Source of the DNA: Fimbriiglobus ruber
GTDB lineage: Bacteria; Planctomycetota; Planctomycetia; Gemmatales; Gemmataceae
Reading direction: 5' to 3'
DNA: 64,000 nt
Assembly (NCBI RefSeq): GCF_002197845.1
Contig: NZ_NIDE01000011.1
Coordinates: forward strand, 124,001 to 188,000
This document shows positions 50,743-58,535 of this stretch, piece by piece. The notes under the pieces were generated by a model. It ran no database searches, was not told where the DNA came from, and worked only from the letters and a program-made list of their open reading frames with translations. The position numbers and the translations under genes are program-made. Each line of letters opens with the position of its first letter. The stretch's first letter is position 1.

Positions 50743-52179
50743 CTACGATTCGTCGGTCCCGTCTCCGGCCGCGTCCGCCAGGCCGTATTTCCGCATGAGT
50801 TTCCGCAGCGTTGCCCGCGCGAGCCCGAGCCAGCGGGTAGCGGCGAGACGATTCCCGTCCAGTTGCCGCAACACTTCCGCCAGCAGCACCGGCTCCACGT
50901 CGTTAAGCAACCCCTGATACAAGTCGGCCGGCTCCGCCCCTCCGGTTTTGTCGACGCGGTCCCGAACCCACTCGCGCACGACCGCGGCGAGCCGGTCCCC
51001 CACCGCCGCACCGCCCGGGATTGACATGGGGGCCGGAAAGTGTTCCGGGCGGAGCGGGCCACCCCGCGCGACGATCGCCGCGTGTTCGAGTGCGTTTCGG
51101 AGTTCGCGCACGTTGCCCGGCCACGACCGGGCCTTGAGGAACGCGAGTGTGTCCGCGGGCAGTTCCGCGGAGCCGGGGGCGAACTTGCGCAGGAAGTGTT
51201 CGGCAAGGGGGCCGATGTCGTCCGCGCGGTCGCCCAGGGCCGGGACCGGGATCGGGTAGACGTTCAGGCGGAAAAACAGGTCGTGCCGGAACGTGCCCGC
51301 GGCGACCGCGGCCGACAGGTCGGCGTGGGTGGCGGACACGACGCGGACGTTCACCCGGTGAGCCTCGGTGCCGCCGACCGGCAGCACCTCCTGCCGTTCG
51401 AGCACGCGGAGGAGTTTCGCCTGGACCGGGAGCGGGATGTCTGCCAGTTCGTCGAGGAACACGGTCCCGCCGTCGGCGAGGGTGAGCAGCCCGGGCCGCG
51501 CGCGGTCCGCCCCCGTGAACGCCCCCTTGGCGTGCCCGAACAATTCGCTCTCGACGAGGTTCGGGTTAAGTGCGGCCACGTGGACGGGGAGGAACGGCTT
51601 GCCCCGCCGCGGGCTGTTCGCGTGGATCGCGCGGGCGACGAGTTCTTTCCCGGACCCGCTCCCGCCGGTGACGAGGACGCACGCGTCCGACGGGGCGACG
51701 AGCGCGATCCGCTTGAAAACGGCCTGGATCGCCGCGCTGCGGCCGACGATCGCGTCCGGGTCATCGGGCTGAACGGCGAGGGCCGGTGTGTTGGGGCCGC
51801 CCCCGTTCGCCCCGACCGAGCGGCCCACCGCCCGCTTCACGGCTTCGAGCGCCTGGTCCAGGTCGAACGGCTTCGAGAGGTAATCGAACGCTCCACCCTC
51901 GACCGCCTTGACGGCCGTGGACAGGTTCCCGTGAGCCGTGATGACGACGACGGCCGCGGCCGGGGCGAGGTGTCGGAGTTTCCCGAGTGCGGTAAGCCCG
52001 TCCATCCCCGGTAGCCGGATGTCGAGAAAGACGGCGTCCGGCGGGTGCTGTCCGGCCAGATCGAGCCCGGCCTCCGCGGTAGCGGAAACGGCCACCCGAT
52101 ACCCCTGCCGCTCGCACGCTTTCCGAAGTGCCCAGGCGACCGATTCTTCGTCGTCGATAATGAGGACCGAGGAGGGCAT
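50743..52179 (-). CDS. NtrC-type sigma-54-dependent response regulator
   Basis: 478 residues. Receiver domain 1-120 with phospho-acceptor D53 (DAVFLDIRLPGMDGL) and Lys in YLSKPFDLD. Sigma-54 AAA+ domain about 145-380: Walker A GGSGSGKELVARAIH, GAFTGA loop in GHAKGAFTGADRARPG, Walker B GGTVFLDELADIPL, then SWPGNVRELRNALEHA. Fis-type HTH at the C-terminus (DGNRLAATRWLGLARATLRK). Activates sigma-54 promoters after phosphorylation; no cognate histidine kinase is adjacent, so an orphan regulator. Confidence 0.93.
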   Translation of the reverse strand: MPSSVLIIDDEESVAWALRKACERQGYRVAVSATAEAGLDLAGQHPPDAVFLDIRLPGMDGLTALGKLRHLAPAAAVVVITAHGNLSTAVKAVEGGAFDYLSKPFDLDQALEAVKRAVGRSVGANGGGPNTPALAVQPDDPDAIVGRSAAIQAVFKRIALVAPSDACVLVTGGSGSGKELVARAIHANSPRRGKPFLPVHVAALNPNLVESELFGHAKGAFTGADRARPGLLTLADGGTVFLDELADIPLPVQAKLLRVLERQEVLPVGGTEAHRVNVRVVSATHADLSAAVAAGTFRHDLFFRLNVYPIPVPALGDRADDIGPLAEHFLRKFAPGSAELPADTLAFLKARSWPGNVRELRNALEHAAIVARGGPLRPEHFPAPMSIPGGAAVGDRLAAVVREWVRDRVDKTGGAEPADLYQGLLNDVEPVLLAEVLRQLDGNRLAATRWLGLARATLRKLMRKYGLADAAGDGTDES

Positions 52180-52340
52180 GAAGCGATCACATCGGGCTTG
52201 CGGGGCCGGGGATTCCGGTCAGCCCATTATAGAAGAAGGTCGCCGGCCCGTGGCGCACCGAATTTTCAAACTCGCGGACGGAATACCGCTGGTACGCGGG
52301 CGAATTCCGTGGAGGGGAAGAAACAAACGACAAACTGGTT

Positions 52341-52371
52341 GCCGCGTCCCCGGTGACACCGGGGACGCGGC
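52341..52371 (-). terminator. Perfect hairpin after the BON/low-complexity gene
   Basis: GCCGCGTCCCCGGT-GAC-ACCGGGGACGCGGC, arms of 14 bp, 25 bp beyond the stop of the minus-strand gene at 52396. No T-run on the minus-strand exit side. Confidence 0.55.
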
Positions 52372-52395
52372 CGCGTGCCTGGGTAAATTAGCGTT

Positions 52396-53226
52396 TTATG
52401 GCTGGGTCACGGCGGGAAACTGGAGTTCGTTCCGAACTTCGCGGACGCCGGGCGTCAGCCGGACCATGCCCTCGATCAGTCGCGCCTCGTCTTCGTCTTT
52501 GACCGCCCCGCGGAGGACGATCACCGGACCGTCGGTGGCCACCTGGATGCCCCGCGCGCTGGGGGTCATCGACGACCGATCGAGAACCTCCCGCACGTCC
52601 GTCTGCATGCGCGGGCCGGTCAGTTGCGGGGTGGCGAACCGGATCGACGCCGTGTACGAAATTTGCCGCGGCAGTTGGATGACCTGCGCCCCGGAACTAC
52701 TGCTGGTGTTGAAGACGCTGTTGCTGCTCGTCGAACTGCCGAACGTTGACGAGCTGCCTCCCACCCCGCCGGTCCCGCCGCCGATGCGGGAGACGCTCGA
52801 ACCCGAGGTGCCCGTCGTCGTGGACCGCCCCAAGGTGGTGCCGGTGCCGGACGGGAACCCGCCGGCACTGCCCGACGTGCTGTTGCCGTACAGGGCAGCC
52901 CCGAAACCCCCGGGCCCGTCGGTCGGCAACGCCCCGGCGCGGCCTTGATAGTACGGGTTGGCGTAATACGCATTGAGGATGTTCGATGTACTCACACCGG
53001 TCGTCGTGGACGCCCCGGTCGTCGGGCTCGACGACGTGATCGTCGGGATCGCGCTCAAGGAACTGTTGCCGATCGACCCGGTTCCGAGACTGCTACTGCC
53101 GCCGAGTCCGCTCGTGGTCCCCCCCGAGGTCCCAGACGTCCCCGTAGTCCCCGTCTGGGCGGACGCGGTCGTCCCGACCGCCACCCCGATCACCGCCGCG
53201 CAACCGAACCGGAGGAGCAGACGCAT
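52396..53226 (-). CDS. Exported BON-domain protein with Ser/Thr/Gly-rich region
   Basis: 276 residues from ATG 53226; signal peptide FGCAAVIGVAVGTTASAQ. Residues about 25-165 are low complexity, rich in Gly, Ser and Thr (SGLGGSSSLGTGSIGNSSLS, STTTGVSTSNILNAYYANPY). The C-terminal ~100 residues form a BON domain (TDVREVLDRSSMTPSARGIQ, VIVLRGAVKDEDEARLIEGM, VRLTPGVREVRNELQFP). Envelope-associated; function unknown. The frame continues open to 53478 without a credible start. Confidence 0.75.
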   Translation of the reverse strand: MRLLLRFGCAAVIGVAVGTTASAQTGTTGTSGTSGGTTSGLGGSSSLGTGSIGNSSLSAIPTITSSSPTTGASTTTGVSTSNILNAYYANPYYQGRAGALPTDGPGGFGAALYGNSTSGSAGGFPSGTGTTLGRSTTTGTSGSSVSRIGGGTGGVGGSSSTFGSSTSSNSVFNTSSSSGAQVIQLPRQISYTASIRFATPQLTGPRMQTDVREVLDRSSMTPSARGIQVATDGPVIVLRGAVKDEDEARLIEGMVRLTPGVREVRNELQFPAVTQP

Positions 53227-53658
53227 GACTTGACCCCGGGCTAAAGATTTCGGCCGACCACGCCATATCACCGACTGATTGTATCGGCCGTGCGGGCCGG
53301 ACGGGATCAGAAAGATTGATGAGAACTTGCGCGGGCCGAGATCGCTCAAGTTGCCGGAGACTCCTGTGCCGATTTTGAGCGGGCTCGCGGGGACCGGAAT
53401 CGCCGATCGGTACAGACGGCCTCTCCATCGCGACTTTCCTACCTTCAAGAAATAGACCGATTCTGCCCGAATTACCAAGTAATCCGCCCCCCCCCAAACT
53501 CACCGTCGCCCGCGCCCACCGCTCGGCCTTGACGGGCCGGCGTACTGCGGGAACAATGCCCGAGATAACGCTCAAACGCACAGACGGTTATTCGGATTGT
53601 ACGGATTAGTCCGACGCGGACGCCGAACGAGCCGTTTCCCGCCGGGGGTGGGTCACTC
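53227..53658. other. Divergent intergenic region with C9 tract
   Basis: 432 bp between the BON gene and the thioredoxin lipoprotein. It contains a homopolymer of nine C (53487-53495) and an AT-rich segment near 53580-53610 that may hold the lipoprotein promoter. No gene supported. Confidence 0.4.
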
Positions 53659-55083
53659 ATGCGACTCTGGGTCGTCCTGATCGCGGCCGGTTTGGCCACG
53701 ACCGGGTGTACGAACCTGAGCAAGGATCGGGCGGCCTGGGACGACCGCAGCCCGGCTGATCCGGCCGCGCGCGCCAAGGCGCAGAACCGCAACTGGCTCG
53801 TCGAAGGCCCCGTCCCGCCGCTCGAACGCGCCGGCACCCCGGCGTCCACCACCTCGATCGACCCGAAAGATCCCGCGTACGATTCGGACCAGGAGATGCG
53901 CAGTACCCTCTCGGGGTTCGTGGAAACGCCGGACGGACAGAAGGCCCGCGACGTGTTCATCGGAGTGGAACCGGTCAACGCTCCCCAAGGCGGCGGGGCA
54001 TCGGTCGGGGTCACGACCGATCGCACCGGCTTCTTCATGATCCGCGGCCTGAAACCCAAACAGACGTACCAGCTCACCGCCTCGGTGACGTCCGACGGTC
54101 ACGTTTTATCCGGCCGGGTCTACGTCCCGACCGGTTCCGACCGCAGCCAACACGTACGCATCTCGCTGATTGAAGGGCTCGACTTCGGCGGTCCCGCCCC
54201 GACCGCCGGTCCACCCGGCGCCGCGCCGGCGTTCCCGGCCCCCACGCTCGGCGGACCGACCTACCCGCCGGCCCGGCCGACGTACCCCGCCCCTGCCGCG
54301 CTGCCGAATCCGGTCCTGCCGTCGGGGCCGCCATCGGTCCAACCGTCCGGTGCGAGCGTGCCCCGGCCCGATCCACTCCTCCGGAGTCAAGACGGCGGTA
54401 CGGGCTTGCCGTTCCCGCCTAGTGCCGACCGGGTACCCGACATCAGTACCGGCGGTGCGCCATCCGACCCGGCTGGTCGTGCCCCCGCGCCACCCCGCAG
54501 TGGGCCGTTCAATGACCTGACCACGGAAGGGCCGGCCGGATTGCCCCGGCCGCCCGTGACCTCGATTCCCGGCCCCGGGACGCCGACCGTCAAACCGCCG
54601 CCGCCGGCGGGCAGCAGTTCCGGCCAGTCGCAGTTCCGAACGATCCGGCCGAACTCCGAGTTCGCGCTGCTCGACTCGGACGGCCGCGACCGCGTCTTCC
54701 CGTCCGGGCGGGCGGGCGAATTCGTACTCCTCGATTTCATGACGACGACGTGCGTGCCGTGCAAAACGGCGGTTCCCGTTATGAAGCGGCTCCAATCGAA
54801 GTACGCGGCCCGCGGCCTCGACGTGGTCGCGGTGGCGTGCGACGAAATGGGGACCGCGGACCGTCGGGCGGCGGCGGCCAAGTACAAGGACAATCAGAAT
54901 TTGAATTACCTGGTCTACACCGAGCCCGGTGAGCAACCCGGGAAAGTCATGAGGCGGTTCGGCGTCAGCGCTTACCCGACCCTGGTTCTCATCGACGGGG
55001 CGGGAACGGTTCTGTGGAAGGGCCACCCGAACGACGCCGTCAAGCTCGAACGTGTACTCGCGGACGAAATGGCCCGACCGTAG
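53659..55083 (+). CDS. Thioredoxin-fold (TlpA-like) lipoprotein with proline-rich spacer
   Basis: 474 residues. Lipobox LATTGC (Cys 17). Residues about 80-175 form a carboxypeptidase-regulatory-like beta domain (STLSGFVETPDGQKARDVFI, DRTGFFMIRGLKPKQTYQLT). A 150-residue Pro/Gly/Ala-rich spacer follows (PAPTAGPPGAAPAFPAPTLG). The last ~140 residues are a TlpA-type thioredoxin domain with active site TTTCVPCKTAVPVMKRLQ and cis-Pro in VSAYPTLVLIDGAG. A membrane-anchored periplasmic thiol oxidoreductase or reductant. Neighbour downstream is another lipoprotein. Confidence 0.85.
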   Translation: MRLWVVLIAAGLATTGCTNLSKDRAAWDDRSPADPAARAKAQNRNWLVEGPVPPLERAGTPASTTSIDPKDPAYDSDQEMRSTLSGFVETPDGQKARDVFIGVEPVNAPQGGGASVGVTTDRTGFFMIRGLKPKQTYQLTASVTSDGHVLSGRVYVPTGSDRSQHVRISLIEGLDFGGPAPTAGPPGAAPAFPAPTLGGPTYPPARPTYPAPAALPNPVLPSGPPSVQPSGASVPRPDPLLRSQDGGTGLPFPPSADRVPDISTGGAPSDPAGRAPAPPRSGPFNDLTTEGPAGLPRPPVTSIPGPGTPTVKPPPPAGSSSGQSQFRTIRPNSEFALLDSDGRDRVFPSGRAGEFVLLDFMTTTCVPCKTAVPVMKRLQSKYAARGLDVVAVACDEMGTADRRAAAAKYKDNQNLNYLVYTEPGEQPGKVMRRFGVSAYPTLVLIDGAGTVLWKGHPNDAVKLERVLADEMARP

Positions 55084-55456
55084 GGCACCCGAGTCGTTGG
55101 CGGGACGCGACAGGATTTCGACCGGTTCACTTCACGATTATTGCGCCGGAGGCGTTTTACGGCAGGGCCCGGAGGTGCGATCCGCGCGCTCCGGGGTAGT
55201 CCGGTTCGAGTGATCGCGATTACTGACCCGGGTTGGCGTTCCCGGGGTGCGCTTCGCGACCCAGGGCTCTGCTGTAAAACGCTTCCGGCAAATGAATTCG
55301 GCAATCACCGCTGCGCAGCGGTTTCCCTTTCGATCAGATCTTCCGGTAGCCATTTCGATACTCAGACCACCAACAAACTCCCCTCGACACGACGCAAACC
55401 CGCGGCTATCTGTACCCGCCTCTATTCGGGTTCGGAGACCAGGGGGAGGGGTGGCC
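55084..55456. other. Intergenic, no gene seen
   Basis: 373 bp between two lipoprotein genes. The only clear signal is the ribosome-binding site GGGGGAGGGG at 55442-55451. ORFs here lack family features. Confidence 0.4.
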
Positions 55457-56008
55457 ATGAAACGAGTTCTCGTGTTGGCGGCGGCGCTCGCCGTATCCGC
55501 GGTCGGGTGCATGAACGCCCGATACGTCCAAAAGGGCAGCGACGAAGGGACCGTCGGCATCCCGAGGAATTCGGACGAGTGGCCGGGTTACAACCGGACG
55601 AGCGCACTGAAATTGATCGAGGATCACGTCGGTTCGAGTTACGAGATCCTGACCGAACACGAAGTCGTACTCAATCAGAAATCCTTGGACCAGCAGAAGG
55701 CCGTCAGCCAGGCGGCGTTCAACCCGAACAACCCGATCATGCCGTCGGGACAGCTAACGAACACGAATCCGCAGTCGGACCAGGCGACCGAATGGCAAAT
55801 TCAGTATCGCAAGAAGCCGGTCGCGGGTGACCCGGCGAAGGGGATCGCCGGGGCTCAACCGCCGGCCGGCACGAGTCAGGTCGGGTTCCAGCAGCCGGTC
55901 GATGGGGCGAACGTGCCGGCACCGTCCATGCTGCCGTCCGGATCGCCGGCCGCCCTCACCGCCGCCGGTGCCGGGTTCCCACCCCCGGGTGCCGTCCGTG
56001 GTCAGTAA
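55457..56008 (+). CDS. Small lipoprotein, function unknown
   Basis: 183 residues from ATG 55457. Lipobox LAVSAVGC (Cys 18). Recognisable features are a conserved-looking N-terminal part (NARYVQKGSDEGTVGIPRNS, YNRTSALKLIEDHVGSSYEI, LTEHEVVLNQKSLDQQ) and a Pro/Ala/Gly-rich disordered tail. No known domain. The N-terminal region resembles planctomycete lipoproteins with a short 'GxVxIPxNSxxWP' segment. Followed by a hairpin. Confidence 0.7.
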   Translation: MKRVLVLAAALAVSAVGCMNARYVQKGSDEGTVGIPRNSDEWPGYNRTSALKLIEDHVGSSYEILTEHEVVLNQKSLDQQKAVSQAAFNPNNPIMPSGQLTNTNPQSDQATEWQIQYRKKPVAGDPAKGIAGAQPPAGTSQVGFQQPVDGANVPAPSMLPSGSPAALTAAGAGFPPPGAVRGQ

Positions 56009-56013
56009 AGCCG

Positions 56014-56108
56014 GACGAGCGAGCGGGTGCATCACGACGGCGACCTGCACGTCCCTTCCTGTCCCCGGAAGGGGATGGGCACAAGCGTGATGCACCCGCT
56101 CGCTCGTC
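56014..56108 (+). terminator. Inverted repeat after the small lipoprotein gene
   Basis: Arms 56014-56035 (GACGAGCGAGCGGGTGCATC and 2 more bases) and 56087-56108 are perfect complements, enclosing about 51 nt; TTCTTTCC follows. The repeat begins 5 bp after the stop codon and ends 25 bp before the methyltransferase start. Confidence 0.55.
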
Positions 56109-56133
56109 TTCTTTCCGTCCCTATGATAAGCGG

Positions 56134-57402
56134 ATGACTTCTCCCGACCTCGATCGCGCGACGTTGCGCCAACTCGTCCTCGATACCGTCCTCGCCCCCG
56201 ACTTCCGCCGCGCCACGTTCGCGGGGGTCCCGCGCGGCCCGGGGCCGTGCCGGTGGGTCCGCGTGGCGGTGCGGCCCGTGGCCCTCCGCGGCGAACGCCA
56301 CCTCCAGATCTCGTATTTCGACGCGAAGAAAGACGTCACGAAAAACGTCCCCGTCGCGGAGGCGGCCGAAAGCCTCGACGAGGTTCTGGCCGCCGGCTTC
56401 TCGCGGGTCCACCTGTCGACGGCGGCCGAGGAAATCGACGCCCAGCTCACGAAGAAGGGCAAGATCCTTCTCGGCCGCCGCAAGTCCGCGGCGCCGGTGC
56501 CGGAACCGTCACTCGCCCACGACCACGTCAAAAACGTCCCGCTGCCTGAAGGCCGGGCCGACCGCTTACTGGAAGTGATGGGCGTCCTGACGCGCGAGGG
56601 CCGCGTCCGCCCGACGATGCGGGCGAAGTACACGCAAATCAACGAATTCCTGACCCACCTTGCCCACTCGCTCGACGCCGCCGGCCTGCGCGGGCTCGAC
56701 CGACCCGTCGAGATCGTCGATTGCGGCTGCGGGTCGAGCTACCTTACACTCGCCGCCCACCACTATTTGAACACCGTCCTCGGTATTCCCGCGCGGATCA
56801 CCGGGGTCGACGTGAACGAGGAAGTGATCCGCAAAAGCGCCGACCGCGCCGCCCACCTCGGGGCGGACCGGCCCGCGTTCGCCTGCGGGCGGATCGGGGC
56901 CGCCGGCACGCCGCCGCCCGACATCGTACTCGCGCTGCACGCCTGCGACACAGCCAGCGACGACGCGCTTGCGCATGCGGTTGCGGCCAACGCGCGGCTG
57001 ATCCTCTGCGTCCCGTGCTGCCACCACGCGCTGAACGACGCCCTCCGCGCCGACGGCCCAGCCCGGGTTCTCCGCCCGCTACTCCGCCACGGCATCCTCC
57101 ACCAGCGCACCGCCGACCTCGCGACCGACGCCTTCCGCGCGCTGGCCCTCCGCGTGGTGGGCTACAAAACGGACGTGATCGAGTTCGTCAGCCCGGAACA
57201 CACCGCCAGAAACCTGATGATCCGCGCCGTCCGCGGCGCGCCGGTCGGTGAGTGGAGTTTCGTCCGCGAATACCAGGAGATGCGCCGGTTCTGGGGCGTC
57301 ACGCCGTACATCGAGGCGGCACTGGGCGAGTCGTTCCGGCAACTGACGGCGGACGAGGCGGTTGAGACGGAATTGCCCACCGTTGAGGCTCTGAGCGAGT
57401 AA
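56134..57402 (+). CDS. SAM-dependent methyltransferase (METTL25-like)
   Basis: 422 residues. N-terminal ~150 residues are family-specific (AVRPVALRGERHLQISYFDA, VAEAAESLDEVLAAGFSRVH). The central Rossmann methyltransferase starts at RPTMRAKYTQINEFLTHLA with motif I VEIVDCGCGSSYLTLA (near 190), ITGVDVNEEVIRKSADRA, and the post-motif VLALHACDTASDDALAHAVA, ILCVPCCHHALND. The H-A-C-D and C-C-H-H phrases are typical of METTL25/RRNAD-type enzymes. Substrate unknown. The epimerase starts 32 bp downstream. Confidence 0.85.
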   Translation: MTSPDLDRATLRQLVLDTVLAPDFRRATFAGVPRGPGPCRWVRVAVRPVALRGERHLQISYFDAKKDVTKNVPVAEAAESLDEVLAAGFSRVHLSTAAEEIDAQLTKKGKILLGRRKSAAPVPEPSLAHDHVKNVPLPEGRADRLLEVMGVLTREGRVRPTMRAKYTQINEFLTHLAHSLDAAGLRGLDRPVEIVDCGCGSSYLTLAAHHYLNTVLGIPARITGVDVNEEVIRKSADRAAHLGADRPAFACGRIGAAGTPPPDIVLALHACDTASDDALAHAVAANARLILCVPCCHHALNDALRADGPARVLRPLLRHGILHQRTADLATDAFRALALRVVGYKTDVIEFVSPEHTARNLMIRAVRGAPVGEWSFVREYQEMRRFWGVTPYIEAALGESFRQLTADEAVETELPTVEALSE

Positions 57403-57434
57403 CGCAAAACTCACCATCCGGCAGAGAGAATACC

Positions 57435-58448
57435 ATGCGCGTGCTGATTACTGGCGGGTACGGCTTCATCGGGGCGTGGATCGCCAAGACCCTGCTCGCC
57501 GACAACGTCGAAGTCTTCTCGTATGACCTCAAGGAAGACCCCCGCCGGTTCCGCCTGATCCTGTCCGAAGAGCAAACCCGCCGGGTGACGTTCGTCCCCG
57601 GCGACGTGACCGATCTCGCGGCCTTGACCACCGCATTGACCAAGCACAAGATCACGCACATCATCCACCTTGCCGGGCTGCAAGTGCCGACCTGCCGGGC
57701 CGACCCGATGTTGGGCGCGAAGGTCAACGTCCTCGGCACGCTGGCGGTGTTCGAGGCGGCCAAGGCCCTCGGCGACCAGGTCCAGCGGATCGTGTACGCC
57801 AGTTCGGCGGCCGTGTTCGGCGGGCCGGACAAGTACCCGGCCGGGCCGCAGGGGGACGACGTCAACCTCGTGCCGAGCACGCATTACGGCGTGTTCAAAT
57901 GCTGCAACGAGGGCAACGCCCGGATCTACTTCCAGGACCACGGCATCACCAGCGTCGGCCTGCGGCCGTGGACGGTGTATGGGGCCGGCCGCGACCTCGG
58001 GATGACCAGTGAGCCGACGAAGGCGATCAAGGCGGCCCTGCTCGGCCGCCCGTACCACATCAATTTCGGGGGCTGGACGGACTTCCAGTACGTGGACGAC
58101 GTCGCCAGGGCATTCATCCTGAGTGCCACCCGGCCGTACAAGGGGTCGAAGTCGTACAACCTCCGCGGGGCAGTCGTGCAACTCGCCGACTTCCATGCCG
58201 CTCTCTGCCAGGTGCTGCCCGAGGCGGCCAAGCTCGTCACGTTCGGGACCACGCAGATCGCCATTGCCTACGACCTGTCCGACGACGGCATCACCCGCGA
58301 CCTCGGGCCGATGCCGAAGACGAGCCTGACCGCCGGCATTCGCGAGACGGTCGAGATCTTCCAGACGCTTCGGGCCGAAGGCCGTCTCGACACCGCCGAC
58401 CTCGACGGCCCCAAGCCCGCGCCCGTAACGGTGGTGGACGAAGTGTAA
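57435..58448 (+). CDS. NAD-dependent epimerase/dehydratase (extended SDR)
   Basis: 337 residues. Rossmann NAD site VLITGGYGFIGAWIAKTLLA, catalytic YASSAAVFG and YGVFK (Tyr/Lys), plus TSVGLRPWTVYGAGRDLGM, the C-terminal substrate region (WTDFQYVDDVARAFILSATR). Extended SDRs of this shape act on NDP-sugars or related substrates; specificity cannot be told. A decayed second copy lies at 60.7-61.25 kb. Last residues: PKPAPVTVVDEV. Confidence 0.92.
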   Translation: MRVLITGGYGFIGAWIAKTLLADNVEVFSYDLKEDPRRFRLILSEEQTRRVTFVPGDVTDLAALTTALTKHKITHIIHLAGLQVPTCRADPMLGAKVNVLGTLAVFEAAKALGDQVQRIVYASSAAVFGGPDKYPAGPQGDDVNLVPSTHYGVFKCCNEGNARIYFQDHGITSVGLRPWTVYGAGRDLGMTSEPTKAIKAALLGRPYHINFGGWTDFQYVDDVARAFILSATRPYKGSKSYNLRGAVVQLADFHAALCQVLPEAAKLVTFGTTQIAIAYDLSDDGITRDLGPMPKTSLTAGIRETVEIFQTLRAEGRLDTADLDGPKPAPVTVVDEV

Positions 58449-58535
58449 CGATCGGCCCTGAGAAGCGGTTATGGGGCACTACAGTGGTGGCCCGGCGACA
58501 CAAGTCGCTGGGTTGACTTCCGCTTTGCCTATTCC

